The notes below the pieces were generated by a model that had not been told where the DNA came from, did no database searches, and saw only the letters and a list, made by a program, of their open reading frames with translations. DNA of 5,538 nt from Spirochaetales bacterium (GTDB taxonomy: Bacteria; Spirochaetota; Spirochaetia; JAGLYY01), in assembly GCA_023131935.1 (NCBI GenBank), contig JAGLYY010000341.1, positions 1-5,538 of the forward strand, given 5' to 3'. Positions 1-5,538 of the stretch are shown here, piece after piece (position 1 is the stretch's first letter; each line of letters begins with the position of its first letter). Position numbers and translations under genes: made by a program.

Positions 1-1
1 T

Positions 2-130
2 ATCAATTACCAGCATATTCAGTTTCCTGATCTCTATTCCCCTTTAATTATGGCGCAAGAGCATTGGAATATCGAGGTTTTTAAAAATATTTTGACAAGT
101 AATAAATTTTGTCCTACTATTGTTCCTTGA
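2..130 (+). CDS. possible C-terminal end of an unidentified upstream gene (partial)
   Basis: One forward frame is open from the left edge to a TGA at 128-130, giving 42 residues that begin INYQHIQFPDLYSP and end NKFCPTIVP. The other five frames all have stops in this stretch. The residue mix (several aromatic, Asp/Glu and Lys residues) is plausible for a real protein tail, and the stop lies 13 bp before the ATG at 144 with a Shine-Dalgarno in between, as in an operon junction. Against it, the stretch is AT-rich, a run of 43 codons can be open by chance, and a strong promoter sits inside its end. I do not recognise a family and assign no function. Confidence 0.35.
   Translation: MNYQHIQFPDLYSPLIMAQEHWNIEVFKNILTSNKFCPTIVP
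92..120 (+). promoter_or_regulatory. sigma70-type promoter of the YcxB-like gene
   Basis: A perfect -35 box TTGACA (92-97) is followed after 17 bp by a -10 box TACTAT (115-120; five of six bases match TATAAT), in AT-rich surroundings. Transcription would start near 126-128, giving a leader of about 17 nt before the ATG at 144. This makes a start at TTG 120 unlikely because that codon lies at the end of the -10 box. If the open frame at 2-130 is a real gene, the promoter is internal to its 3' end. Confidence 0.65.
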
Positions 131-143
131 AATGGAGGCTTCC

Positions 144-626
144 ATGAAGATCGAATATGTACTGACGAAAAAAGATAAAACCATGATCTACCTGAACCAG
201 CACTATTCCAATGGATTCTGGGGTCTGGTCAGACTTTTAGGAGGCCCTCTGCTCCTGGTATTCGGTATCATAGTCTTCCTGTTTTCGGAAGGTTTGGGGC
301 GGTATGTTGGAATCTTCAGCGTGATGTTTGGCGCCTATTACGGACTGCGGCCTCTTTTTTCACTCCTGTCGGAGTCTAAAGAGATTTCAGATGAGCATGG
401 TTTCCTTTCTATCTCCAGGTACGGTACTCTTACGGTGAAGGATGATAATACCGAAACCGATGTGAAGAAGGAGTATATTAAGACCTATTCCTTAACGAAG
501 AAGTACCTGATTATCAGGATATTTACGAGCCGATCCTTTCTAATCCAAATTCCCCTTGAGTGTATTACCGGAGGAAATCTTAAAGAATTTATTGCTATCC
601 TGAAAAATTTCGCGGAAAAGCGATAG
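144..626 (+). CDS. small membrane protein, YcxB-like
   Basis: This encodes a 160-residue protein. ATG 144 is chosen because GGAGG at 134-138 lies 5 nt upstream; ATG 132 and TTG 120 are in frame but poorly served, and TTG 120 overlaps the promoter -10 box. A short polar N-terminus (MKIEYVLTKKDK) precedes two hydrophobic segments, about residues 31-48 and 53-75, separated by a tight SEGLGR turn. A soluble C-terminal half follows (about 77-160), rich in beta-type alternation, with a core like YLIIRIFTSRSFLIQIP at about 121-137. Two helices followed by a small beta domain ending in an 'Ile-Pro' strand is the layout of YcxB-like proteins, a family of unknown function found in Firmicutes and other bacteria. 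No catalytic residues are evident. It has its own promoter and is separated from topA by another promoter, so no functional link to topA is implied. That it is an inner-membrane protein is well supported; the family call is tentative. Confidence 0.7.
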   Translation: MKIEYVLTKKDKTMIYLNQHYSNGFWGLVRLLGGPLLLVFGIIVFLFSEGLGRYVGIFSVMFGAYYGLRPLFSLLSESKEISDEHGFLSISRYGTLTVKDDNTETDVKKEYIKTYSLTKKYLIIRIFTSRSFLIQIPLECITGGNLKEFIAILKNFAEKR

Positions 627-690
627 GGGATTTTCGGTTTTAGGTGATTTATTAAGAAAAATCGTTTTTTTCCTGTAATAAAAAAAATCC

Positions 691-717
691 TTGACATATT
701 TCCATGATTTATAGAAT
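691..717 (+). promoter_or_regulatory. putative topA promoter
   Basis: A perfect -35 TTGACA (691-696) is preceded by an A-tract (680-687) that could act as an UP element. The best -10 match is TAGAAT (712-717), five of six to TATAAT but only 15 bp from the -35 box; TATAGA at 710-715 is closer still. The spacer is therefore shorter than the usual 17 bp. Transcription would start near 724, leaving a leader of about 70 nt before the topA ATG. The -35 is convincing; the exact -10 is not certain. Confidence 0.5.
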
Positions 718-720
718 CAT
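704..720. promoter_or_regulatory. perfect inverted repeat over the topA -10 region (candidate operator)
   Basis: ATGATT (704-709) and AATCAT (715-720) are exact reverse complements around the 5-bp centre TATAG. The element covers the end of the promoter spacer and the whole candidate -10 box, where a bound dimeric regulator would block RNA polymerase. The arms are AT-rich and only 6 bp long, so chance is possible, and no cognate regulator is visible in the window. Confidence 0.3.
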
Positions 721-740
721 TCATAGATATTGGATAAGTT

Positions 741-758
741 GCCCATTATGGTATGGGC
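741..758 (+). other. hairpin in the topA 5' leader
   Basis: GCCCAT (741-746) pairs perfectly with ATGGGC (753-758) across a 6-nt loop, TATGGT. Four of the six pairs are G-C, in an otherwise AT-rich leader. No T-run follows, so it is not an intrinsic terminator, and it ends 26 nt before the AAGGA ribosome binding site. It might affect stability or translation of the topA mRNA; no known riboswitch class is recognised. Confidence 0.4.
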
Positions 759-794
759 CGACAGGTGCAGCTATATTAGTGAAGAAGGATTTTT

Positions 795-3434
795 ATGGGA
801 AAGTCATTAGTGATCGTTGAGTCTCCCGCGAAGGCAAAAACGATCAACAAATATTTAGGCAGCGATTTTACGGTAAAATCCAGCATTGGGCATATTCGGG
901 ACCTCCCGAAAAGCGGTACTAAATCAAAAACCGGTGTTGATCCGAAGGTCCGGGCACAGACAGCAGCTCTTACAAGAAAGATGGCTCCGGAGGAAAAGGC
1001 AGCTTTTCGAAAAAAGCGCGCAAATGAAAACCTCGTTAAACAGATGGGGATAGACCCTGATAATGGATGGAAGGCCCAGTATGAGATCCTCCCTGGTAAG
1101 GAAAAAGTTGTTCAGGATCTGAAGAAAGCTGCTCTGACGGCTGATACAATATTTCTTGCGACAGACCTTGACCGGGAGGGGGAGGCTATTGCCTGGCACC
1201 TAATGGAGGCGATTGGGGGGAATCCGGAGAAATATAAACGGGTTACCTTTAATGAGATTACAAAAAAGGCAGTGAAGAAAGCCTTTGAAGCCCCGGGATC
1301 CCTCGACATGGACCGGGTATTCGCTCAGCAGACCAGGCGTTTTCTTGATAGAGTTGTCGGATACATGTTGTCCCCCCTCCTCTGGGCAAAAGTTGCCCGG
1401 GGGTTGTCCGCGGGAAGGGTCCAATCGGTCGCGGTCCGGCTCCTTGTTGAACGTGAGAGGGCCATTCGGTCCTTTATCCCTGAAGAATATTGGGAAATTC
1501 ATGCCGATCTTTCTGCGAAAAAGGGGGAAGAGGTCCGCTTTCAGGTGAAAAAGGAGGATGGAAAAACCTTCCGTCCCTGTACAAAAGAGGAGGCGGACAA
1601 GGCCGTTGAGGCTCTTACCGATGCTGTCTATAAAGTGGTGAAACGGGAGGATAAACCCACCACTTCCCGGCCCTTTGCCCCATTCATCACCTCCACACTT
1701 CAGCAGGCCGCAAGTACCCGCCTTGGGTTCAGGGTAAAAAAAACGATGATGTTGGCCCAGCGGTTGTATGAAAGCGGGCATATCACCTATATGCGTACCG
1801 ATTCAACTGCTTTAAGCGCCGATGCGGTATCTCAATGCAGGGAGTACATCGGGAAAATTTTTGGCGATCGTTACCTCCCGGAGAAACCAAAGGTGTACAC
1901 GAGTAAGGAGACTGCTCAGGAAGCCCATGAAGCAATCCGCCCCTCCGACGTTTTTGCCCAACCCGGGGGGATTTCCGGACTTGAGAGGGATGCTATGCGA
2001 TTATACGAGCTCATCTGGAAACAGTTTGTTGCCTGCCAGATGCCTCCGGCTGAATTTACCAGTACAAGCATTGTCCTGGAAGCTGACAGGTTTGAACTCA
2101 GGACCCGGGGCCGGGTGGTCCGGTTTGATGGTTTCATGAAAGTGCTTCCTCCCGCTGTGAAAAGCGAGGAGGATGGAACTCTGCCTGATCTGAAAGTTGG
2201 TGATATCCTGGATTTGATCACTCTCGATCCAAAACAGCATTTCACAAAACCCCTGCCGCGTTTCAGTGAGGCAATGTTAGTTAAGGAGCTGGAGAAACGG
2301 GGGATCGGGCGGCCCTCTACCTATGCCTCAATTATTTCCACAATTCAGGACAGGGGTTATGTAACCCTCCAGGGCCGGCGGTTTTATGCGGAAAAGCTTG
2401 GGGATATTGTTACTGACAGGCTGGTTGAGAACTTTACCGATCTTTTAAGCTATGGCTTTACCGCCGGGATGGAGAAGAATCTGGATGATGTAGCCAACGG
2501 CCATGCGGATTGGAAGGAGGTCTTGAATTCTTTTTACAAGGAGTTTTCCGATTTACTTGAGACCGCATACGATGAAAGAAAAGGAATACGTCCAAACAAT
2601 CCTATCGATACCGATATATCCTGTCCGAATTGCGGAAGGTTTATGCAGATTCGTACCGCCAGTACAGGCGTTTTCCTCGGATGTTCAGGATACCGGCTTT
2701 CTCCGAAAGAGCGGTGCAAACAAACAATCAACCTCATCCACGGGGATGAAATTGTTCATATTGAGGATGATGACGAAGAGGAATCCAGAATTCTCAGACG
2801 GAAGCACCGGTGTCCCGTCTGTGGAACCGTGATGGACAGTTATCTTATCGATGAAGAACGGAAACTCCATGTATGTGGAAACAACCCTGACTGTCCCGGT
2901 TTCGAGGTAGAAACCGGAAGTTTCAGGATAAAAGGGTACGACGGGCCAACCCTGGAATGTGATAAATGCGGCTCTGAGATGCAGCTTCGCACAGGAAGGT
3001 TCGGAAAATACTTCAAATGTACTAATGAAACCTGCGGAAATACCAGAAAACTCCTGCGGAATGGAGAGCCCGCTCCTCCAAAGATGGATCCCGTTCCCCT
3101 GCCGGAATTAAAGTGTCAGAAGGTAGAGGATTATTATCTCCTCCGGGATGGCGCTGCCGGGTTGTTTCTCGCGGCAAGTGAGTTCCCGAAAAACCGTGAA
3201 ACCCGGACACCGCTGCTCGCTGAAATCCTCCCTCATAAGGATGAGATTGATCCGAAGTACGGGTATCTCTTTACAGGCCCGGTTGAGGATGGTGACGGAA
3301 ATAAAACGTTAATTCGGTTTCTCCGAAAAACAAAAGAACAGTATCTTATGACTGAAAAAGAAGGAAAGCCTACCGGATGGAGGGCCCATTATGTTAACGG
3401 AGGGTGGGTTATCCGGGAACCGGGAAAAAAGTAA
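795..3434 (+). CDS. topA: DNA topoisomerase I (type IA, omega protein)
   Basis: This ATP-independent enzyme relaxes negatively supercoiled DNA by cutting one strand and passing the other through a 5'-phosphotyrosine gate; it is cytoplasmic and balances gyrase. The 879-residue length is close to E. coli TopA (865). ATG 795 has AAGGA at 785-789, 5 nt upstream. The Toprim domain starts at once: LVIVESPAKAKTI (5-17) with Glu9, then a Lys/Arg-rich stretch at about 40-75, then LATDLDREGEA (121-131) with metal ligands Asp124, Asp126 and Glu128. The catalytic tyrosine is Tyr332 in TYMRTDST (331-338), followed by Arg334. RGIGRPSTYASI (502-513) is the conserved DNA-binding motif. Three four-cysteine zinc ribbons follow: C610/C613/C630/C641, C673/C676/C694/C700 and C722/C725/C742/C747. 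Two further ribbon-like repeats lacking cysteine quartets cover about 774-879. All active-site residues are intact. As recalled from memory, this C-terminal arrangement and many phrases in it match gamma-proteobacterial TopA unusually closely. It appears monocistronic, with its own promoter and a hairpin after the stop. Confidence 0.98.
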   Translation: MGKSLVIVESPAKAKTINKYLGSDFTVKSSIGHIRDLPKSGTKSKTGVDPKVRAQTAALTRKMAPEEKAAFRKKRANENLVKQMGIDPDNGWKAQYEILPGKEKVVQDLKKAALTADTIFLATDLDREGEAIAWHLMEAIGGNPEKYKRVTFNEITKKAVKKAFEAPGSLDMDRVFAQQTRRFLDRVVGYMLSPLLWAKVARGLSAGRVQSVAVRLLVERERAIRSFIPEEYWEIHADLSAKKGEEVRFQVKKEDGKTFRPCTKEEADKAVEALTDAVYKVVKREDKPTTSRPFAPFITSTLQQAASTRLGFRVKKTMMLAQRLYESGHITYMRTDSTALSADAVSQCREYIGKIFGDRYLPEKPKVYTSKETAQEAHEAIRPSDVFAQPGGISGLERDAMRLYELIWKQFVACQMPPAEFTSTSIVLEADRFELRTRGRVVRFDGFMKVLPPAVKSEEDGTLPDLKVGDILDLITLDPKQHFTKPLPRFSEAMLVKELEKRGIGRPSTYASIISTIQDRGYVTLQGRRFYAEKLGDIVTDRLVENFTDLLSYGFTAGMEKNLDDVANGHADWKEVLNSFYKEFSDLLETAYDERKGIRPNNPIDTDISCPNCGRFMQIRTASTGVFLGCSGYRLSPKERCKQTINLIHGDEIVHIEDDDEEESRILRRKHRCPVCGTVMDSYLIDEERKLHVCGNNPDCPGFEVETGSFRIKGYDGPTLECDKCGSEMQLRTGRFGKYFKCTNETCGNTRKLLRNGEPAPPKMDPVPLPELKCQKVEDYYLLRDGAAGLFLAASEFPKNRETRTPLLAEILPHKDEIDPKYGYLFTGPVEDGDGNKTLIRFLRKTKEQYLMTEKEGKPTGWRAHYVNGGWVIREPGKK

Positions 3435-3435
3435 T

Positions 3436-3454
3436 CCGACAGAAGGTCGGTTTA
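3436..3454 (+). terminator. possible weak intrinsic terminator after topA
   Basis: Starting 2 nt after the topA stop, CCGAC (3436-3440) pairs with GTCGG (3446-3450) around an AGAAG loop, followed by TTTA. The stem is GC-rich but only 5 bp and the T-run is only three bases, so termination would be partial at best. Confidence 0.35.
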
Positions 3455-3505
3455 GAGATATTGCATGAAGTGGTCTTTTCCAGTAGTATGCCGGTCTTAT
3501 ACATC

Positions 3506-3548
3506 TTGTTTTACCTGCGAATCTGTTGCTTATGTACTATCTTACAAT
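3506..3548 (+). promoter_or_regulatory. possible weak promoter region for the peptidase-apbE unit
   Basis: This AT-rich stretch contains two -10-like hexamers, TACTAT (3535-3540, preceded directly by TG) and TACAAT (3543-3548), each five of six to consensus. No good -35 lies at proper spacing: TTGTTT (3506-3511) is 23 bp from the first, and TTGCTT (3526-3531) is only 11 bp from the second. A promoter somewhere here is likely because the gap after topA is 184 bp, but the site is not resolved. Confidence 0.25.
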
Positions 3549-3555
3549 AGTGTGT

Positions 3556-3601
3556 GTACCGGTGATTTGCGGGTGAACCCATAGCCAGAGTTCACTGGTG
3601 T
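3556..3601 (+). other. long imperfect stem-loop in the peptidase gene leader
   Basis: TACCGGTGA (3557-3565) pairs with TCACTGGTG (3592-3600) along nine positions, seven Watson-Crick and two G-U; a further G-U can form at 3556/3601. Inside the 26-nt loop, GGG (3571-3573) pairs with CCC (3578-3580) around TGAA, optionally extended by GC/GC with a 3-nt bulge. The outer stem ends 5 nt before the AAGGA ribosome binding site (3607-3611). The G-U pairs show the structure would be stronger as this strand's RNA than as a DNA palindrome. It resembles no riboswitch I know and is not a tRNA. Confidence 0.4.
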
Positions 3602-3618
3602 TGAGAAAGGATTGGATA

Positions 3619-4701
3619 ATGCGGTTATACAATACGCAGGATGGAAAGAACAAAGGGAACCATTCCCTGATGCGCCGGCTTCAGAAAGTCGTTAAAGCTT
3701 CGGGGATGCAGCCTCCGGTTTTCTACATCATCGGGGCTGTATCAGTTTTTCAAATAGCTCTTCTGTTATTCCTCGGTTTCCATACTATAGTAATAGGGAA
3801 CCGTCTTTCGGCGGTTAATGAACAGGTACAGAACCTCTCCCTGCGATTCATCGAATCGGAAACGGAAATCGAGAAACTTAAAATCATTCGGGCACAGGAA
3901 GTTACAAGATTTTCAATGAATCGGAGGAACGCGGCTGTGAATGTGCAGCGCCTGGCGGAGGAGTTCCCCGTGTGGCTTCCCTCCCGGAAAGAGGCTTACT
4001 ACCTGATTGCCAGGAATATTGAAGAAGCTTCCAGTTATGGGGAGATTCTCTACCAGCTTATGCGGCTCCCTTCCGAGGAATATCAGGCACGTGCCCTCCT
4101 ATCTACAGATAGAAATGCTGTTATCTCCTTAAGCCGGTACGAACTGGTTTTTCCCAGGCTCCGTTATCCTGTCAGAGCAGAGGGAAAAGAGAATGACGGC
4201 AGGGGCTTTCGGATCACTTCGGCTTATGAGGAACGACGGATCGATCCCTTTGGATCAGGGGGATTCACCCCCCATTTAGCTGTAGACATAATCAACGTGA
4301 GTAATATTGATTTTATTACCTATAGCGGTGAAATTATTCGAAATGAAGAAATACCAGGCAATGCAGTGGCGAGTTTTGAAGGGATCGTTGTCGACAAGGG
4401 AGAAGATCCCGCTTATGGATGGTTTCTGGAAATCGAGCATCCGCTTACAAGCGAGGTATTGGCCAAATATCCCGATGCTACCGGTTGGAGTACCTATTAC
4501 GCCCACTTAAAAGATGCTGCTATCCCGAAAATCGGAGAGCATGTCGCGGCAAACCAGAATATTGGGGATATGGGAAACACCGGCAAATCAACAGGTCCTC
4601 ACCTTCATTTTGAGGTTCGGATAACCCGTCAGGGAGGCAAATATTCCGGACCTGATGGGGCCTATGATAAAATCAATCCCTTTCCGGGGATGAAAGAATA
4701 A
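3619..4701 (+). CDS. membrane-anchored M23 family zinc metallopeptidase (LytM/DUF-type murein hydrolase)
   Basis: This encodes a 360-residue protein expected to cleave peptide cross-links in peptidoglycan outside the inner membrane. ATG 3619 is chosen because AAGGA (3607-3611) lies 7 nt upstream; in-frame GTG 3598 and TTG 3601 would add seven or six residues but have no comparable site and lie in a leader stem-loop. Residues 1-33 are basic and cytoplasmic; one transmembrane helix spans about 34-58 (uncleaved anchor). Residues 60-100 look like a coiled coil (QVQNLSLRFIESETEIEKL). An uncharacterised helical linker spans about 105-175, and the catalytic domain about 180-355. Zinc and catalytic residues are intact: His219 and Asp223 in the HxxxD motif (PHLAVDI), His296 in YYAHL, and His328/His330 in TGPHLHFEV. 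Between Asp223 and GIVV (255-258) the chain is roughly 14 residues longer than in compact LytM-type domains. This is the likely first gene of a unit with apbE, 36 bp downstream. The precise substrate, and whether it acts alone or as an activator of another hydrolase, cannot be read from the sequence. Confidence 0.9.
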   Translation: MRLYNTQDGKNKGNHSLMRRLQKVVKASGMQPPVFYIIGAVSVFQIALLLFLGFHTIVIGNRLSAVNEQVQNLSLRFIESETEIEKLKIIRAQEVTRFSMNRRNAAVNVQRLAEEFPVWLPSRKEAYYLIARNIEEASSYGEILYQLMRLPSEEYQARALLSTDRNAVISLSRYELVFPRLRYPVRAEGKENDGRGFRITSAYEERRIDPFGSGGFTPHLAVDIINVSNIDFITYSGEIIRNEEIPGNAVASFEGIVVDKGEDPAYGWFLEIEHPLTSEVLAKYPDATGWSTYYAHLKDAAIPKIGEHVAANQNIGDMGNTGKSTGPHLHFEVRITRQGGKYSGPDGAYDKINPFPGMKE

Positions 4702-4705
4702 AACA

Positions 4706-4741
4706 ATGGAATTTGTATGGTACATTACTTCTAATCTATGA
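4706..4741 (+). CDS. possible 11-codon leader ORF coupled to apbE
   Basis: An ATG 4 nt after the peptidase stop opens a frame encoding MEFVWYITSNL, whose TGA (4739-4741) overlaps the apbE ATG (4738-4740) as ATGA. The only upstream purine stretch is AAAGAA (4693-4698), 7 nt away and a weak ribosome binding site. Ribosomes finishing this ORF could restart on apbE. It is short enough to be chance, and no function is assigned to the peptide. Confidence 0.2.
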   Translation: MEFVWYITSNL

Positions 4742-5538
4742 CTTCAAAATCAGCACTGTTGTACTTATCCCTATTTTTTCTTCTCGGTTCCTGTTCCCGA
4801 CAGATTGCGAAACCATTTTCGAAAACAGGATTCGCCCTTGGCACCACCTGTACGGTAACTGTTTACGAAGCTGTTGAAGAGGCAATCCTGGAGGGAGCTT
4901 TTAACGTAATTGCCAGGATCGAAAACCTGATGAGTATCAGCCGTGACGATACAGAACTTTCAGAGGTTAATCGCGCCGCGGGTAAGGAACCGGTTGTAGT
5001 TTCCCGGGAGACCTATGAAGTTGTTAAAAGAGGGCTCGAGTATTCTAAACTAAGCCATAGCCGTTTCGATATTTCCATTGGTCCCCTGGTGTTGCTATGG
5101 GGAATAGGAGTCACAGGAGGCAATGGGACTGAAAATCAGGAGATTCCCCGGCCGGATGATATTGAAGCGGCCCTTTCTCTGGTGGATTACCGGAAAGTAG
5201 TTCTGGAGGAAGCGGGACAGGCAATTTTTTTACAGGAAGAAGGGATGATTCTCGATCTTGGCGGAATAGCCAAGGGGTATGCCGCCGATATGGTCGCCGC
5301 CTACCTTCAGGAGAAGGGAGTAAGCCGGGGCATTGTGAATCTTGGAGGGAATATCCTTGCTTTTGGTGAAAAACAATCGGGGGAGCCCTGGAAGATCGGA
5401 GTACAGGATCCTGCTTCATCCAGGGGAAAACCCATCGGTATCGTTCTGGTCCGGGACAAAGCGGTGGTAACTTCGGGGGTGTATGAGCGGTATTTCGAAG
5501 TTGATGGAAAACAGTACCATCACATACTTGATACGGAT
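4738..5538 (+). CDS. apbE: ApbE-type FAD:protein FMN transferase lipoprotein (3' end outside window)
   Basis: ApbE enzymes use FAD and Mg2+ to attach FMN covalently to Thr/Ser of extracytoplasmic partners such as Rnf/Nqr subunits; the Treponema pallidum relative (Ftp) is also reported to hydrolyse FAD. The 267 codons present run off the right edge; family members are about 330-350 residues, so roughly 70 are missing. The N-terminus is a lipoprotein signal: MTSK, a hydrophobic core (ALLYLSLFFLL, 6-16), then LGSC with lipidated Cys19. Family motifs appear in order: GFALGTTCTV (31-40), FDISIGPLVLLWGIG (110-124), LDLGGIAKGYAAD (172-184), VNLGGNI (200-206), TSGVYERYF (245-253) and the start of the Mg2+-binding HHILDTD (261-267). 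ATG 4738 is the first possible start: an in-frame TAA ends 4 nt upstream. It has no Shine-Dalgarno, so translation may be coupled to what lies upstream. The gene follows the peptidase gene by 36 bp with no terminator, suggesting one transcript. Its flavinylated partner is not in the window. Confidence 0.95.
   Translation, partial: MTSKSALLYLSLFFLLGSCSRQIAKPFSKTGFALGTTCTVTVYEAVEEAILEGAFNVIARIENLMSISRDDTELSEVNRAAGKEPVVVSRETYEVVKRGLEYSKLSHSRFDISIGPLVLLWGIGVTGGNGTENQEIPRPDDIEAALSLVDYRKVVLEEAGQAIFLQEEGMILDLGGIAKGYAADMVAAYLQEKGVSRGIVNLGGNILAFGEKQSGEPWKIGVQDPASSRGKPIGIVLVRDKAVVTSGVYERYFEVDGKQYHHILDTD

Noticed and set aside
602..635. Hairpin over the stop of the YcxB-like gene (TCGC/GCGA inside GAAAA/TTTTC)
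   Set aside because: Only 4 bp of core stem with a large asymmetric internal loop and no proper T-run; likely chance.
649..681. TTATTA/TAATAA arms with A-run and T-run as a terminator after the YcxB-like gene
   Set aside because: The inner stem is almost all A-T with a 3-nt loop and the T-run is part of the stem rather than after a GC-rich stem; it is more simply an A/T-rich promoter upstream region.
485..724. 79-codon - strand frame spanning the end of the YcxB-like gene
   Set aside because: It is partly antisense to a better supported gene and covers the topA promoter; its basic, aromatic-rich product looks like translated AT-rich intergenic DNA.
1736..1743. Run of eight A within topA as a possible slippage or frameshift site
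   Set aside because: It encodes the conserved KK of the RVKKTMM region, the frame continues intact, and there is no nearby alternative frame of interest.
1200..1781. 193-codon open frame on the - strand
   Set aside because: It lies wholly antisense to the conserved topA core, its product matches nothing recognisable, and topA's codon pattern explains the lack of stops.
3556..3601. The stem-loop before the peptidase gene as a tRNA or known riboswitch
   Set aside because: Too short, no cloverleaf arms, no TTC-type loop or CCA end, and no riboswitch core I can recognise.
3598..3603. GTG/TTG starts giving a 367-residue peptidase
   Set aside because: Neither has a ribosome binding site, both lie at the base of the leader stem-loop, and ATG 3619 has AAGGA at ideal spacing.
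5111..5419. 102-codon - strand frame
   Set aside because: It is antisense to well-conserved ApbE motifs; its proline/arginine-rich product is typical of a reverse-strand shadow.

Overview
This 5.5 kb bacterial window is densely coded on the + strand, with three complete or nearly complete genes and one gene cut by the right edge. From left to right it holds: the possible last 42 codons of an unidentified gene; a small two-helix membrane protein resembling the YcxB family; topA (DNA topoisomerase I, 879 aa); a membrane-anchored M23-type zinc metallopeptidase (360 aa); and the first 267 codons of an ApbE-type FAD:protein FMN transferase lipoprotein. No mobile element, CRISPR array, tRNA or rRNA was seen, and I found no clear novel system. 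The interesting signals are small: regulatory structures in the gaps, start-codon arrangements, and the character of TopA.

Organism. Base composition looks moderate. My best guess is a free-living Spirochaetota member of the Spirochaeta/Sediminispirochaeta kind. This rests only on the general look of the ApbE lipoprotein and the bitopic peptidase, so it is about a coin flip. TopA points elsewhere: along its whole length, including the C-terminal zinc-ribbon region, it looks like the gamma-proteobacterial enzyme as I remember it from E. coli. Either the host is a proteobacterium or topA was exchanged between phyla.

Layout. Positions 1-130 are AT-rich, with one open forward frame and a strong sigma70-type promoter (TTGACA, 17 bp, TACTAT). 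The YcxB-like gene follows, from ATG 144. The 627-794 gap holds the topA promoter with a perfect inverted repeat over its -10 region, then a GC-rich leader hairpin. topA ends at 3434 and is followed by a short hairpin that could be a weak terminator. The 3435-3618 gap also carries a long imperfect stem-loop just before the ribosome binding site of the peptidase gene. The peptidase and apbE genes are 36 bp apart with no visible terminator or promoter, so they are probably co-transcribed. An 11-codon ORF in that gap ends in an ATGA overlap with the apbE start, which has no Shine-Dalgarno of its own.

How the genes relate. TopA removes negative supercoils and is housekeeping. The peptidase is expected to act on cell-wall peptidoglycan outside the inner membrane. 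ApbE flavinylates extracytoplasmic redox proteins. The last two share an extracytoplasmic location and probably a transcript, but nothing in the sequence shows a shared pathway.
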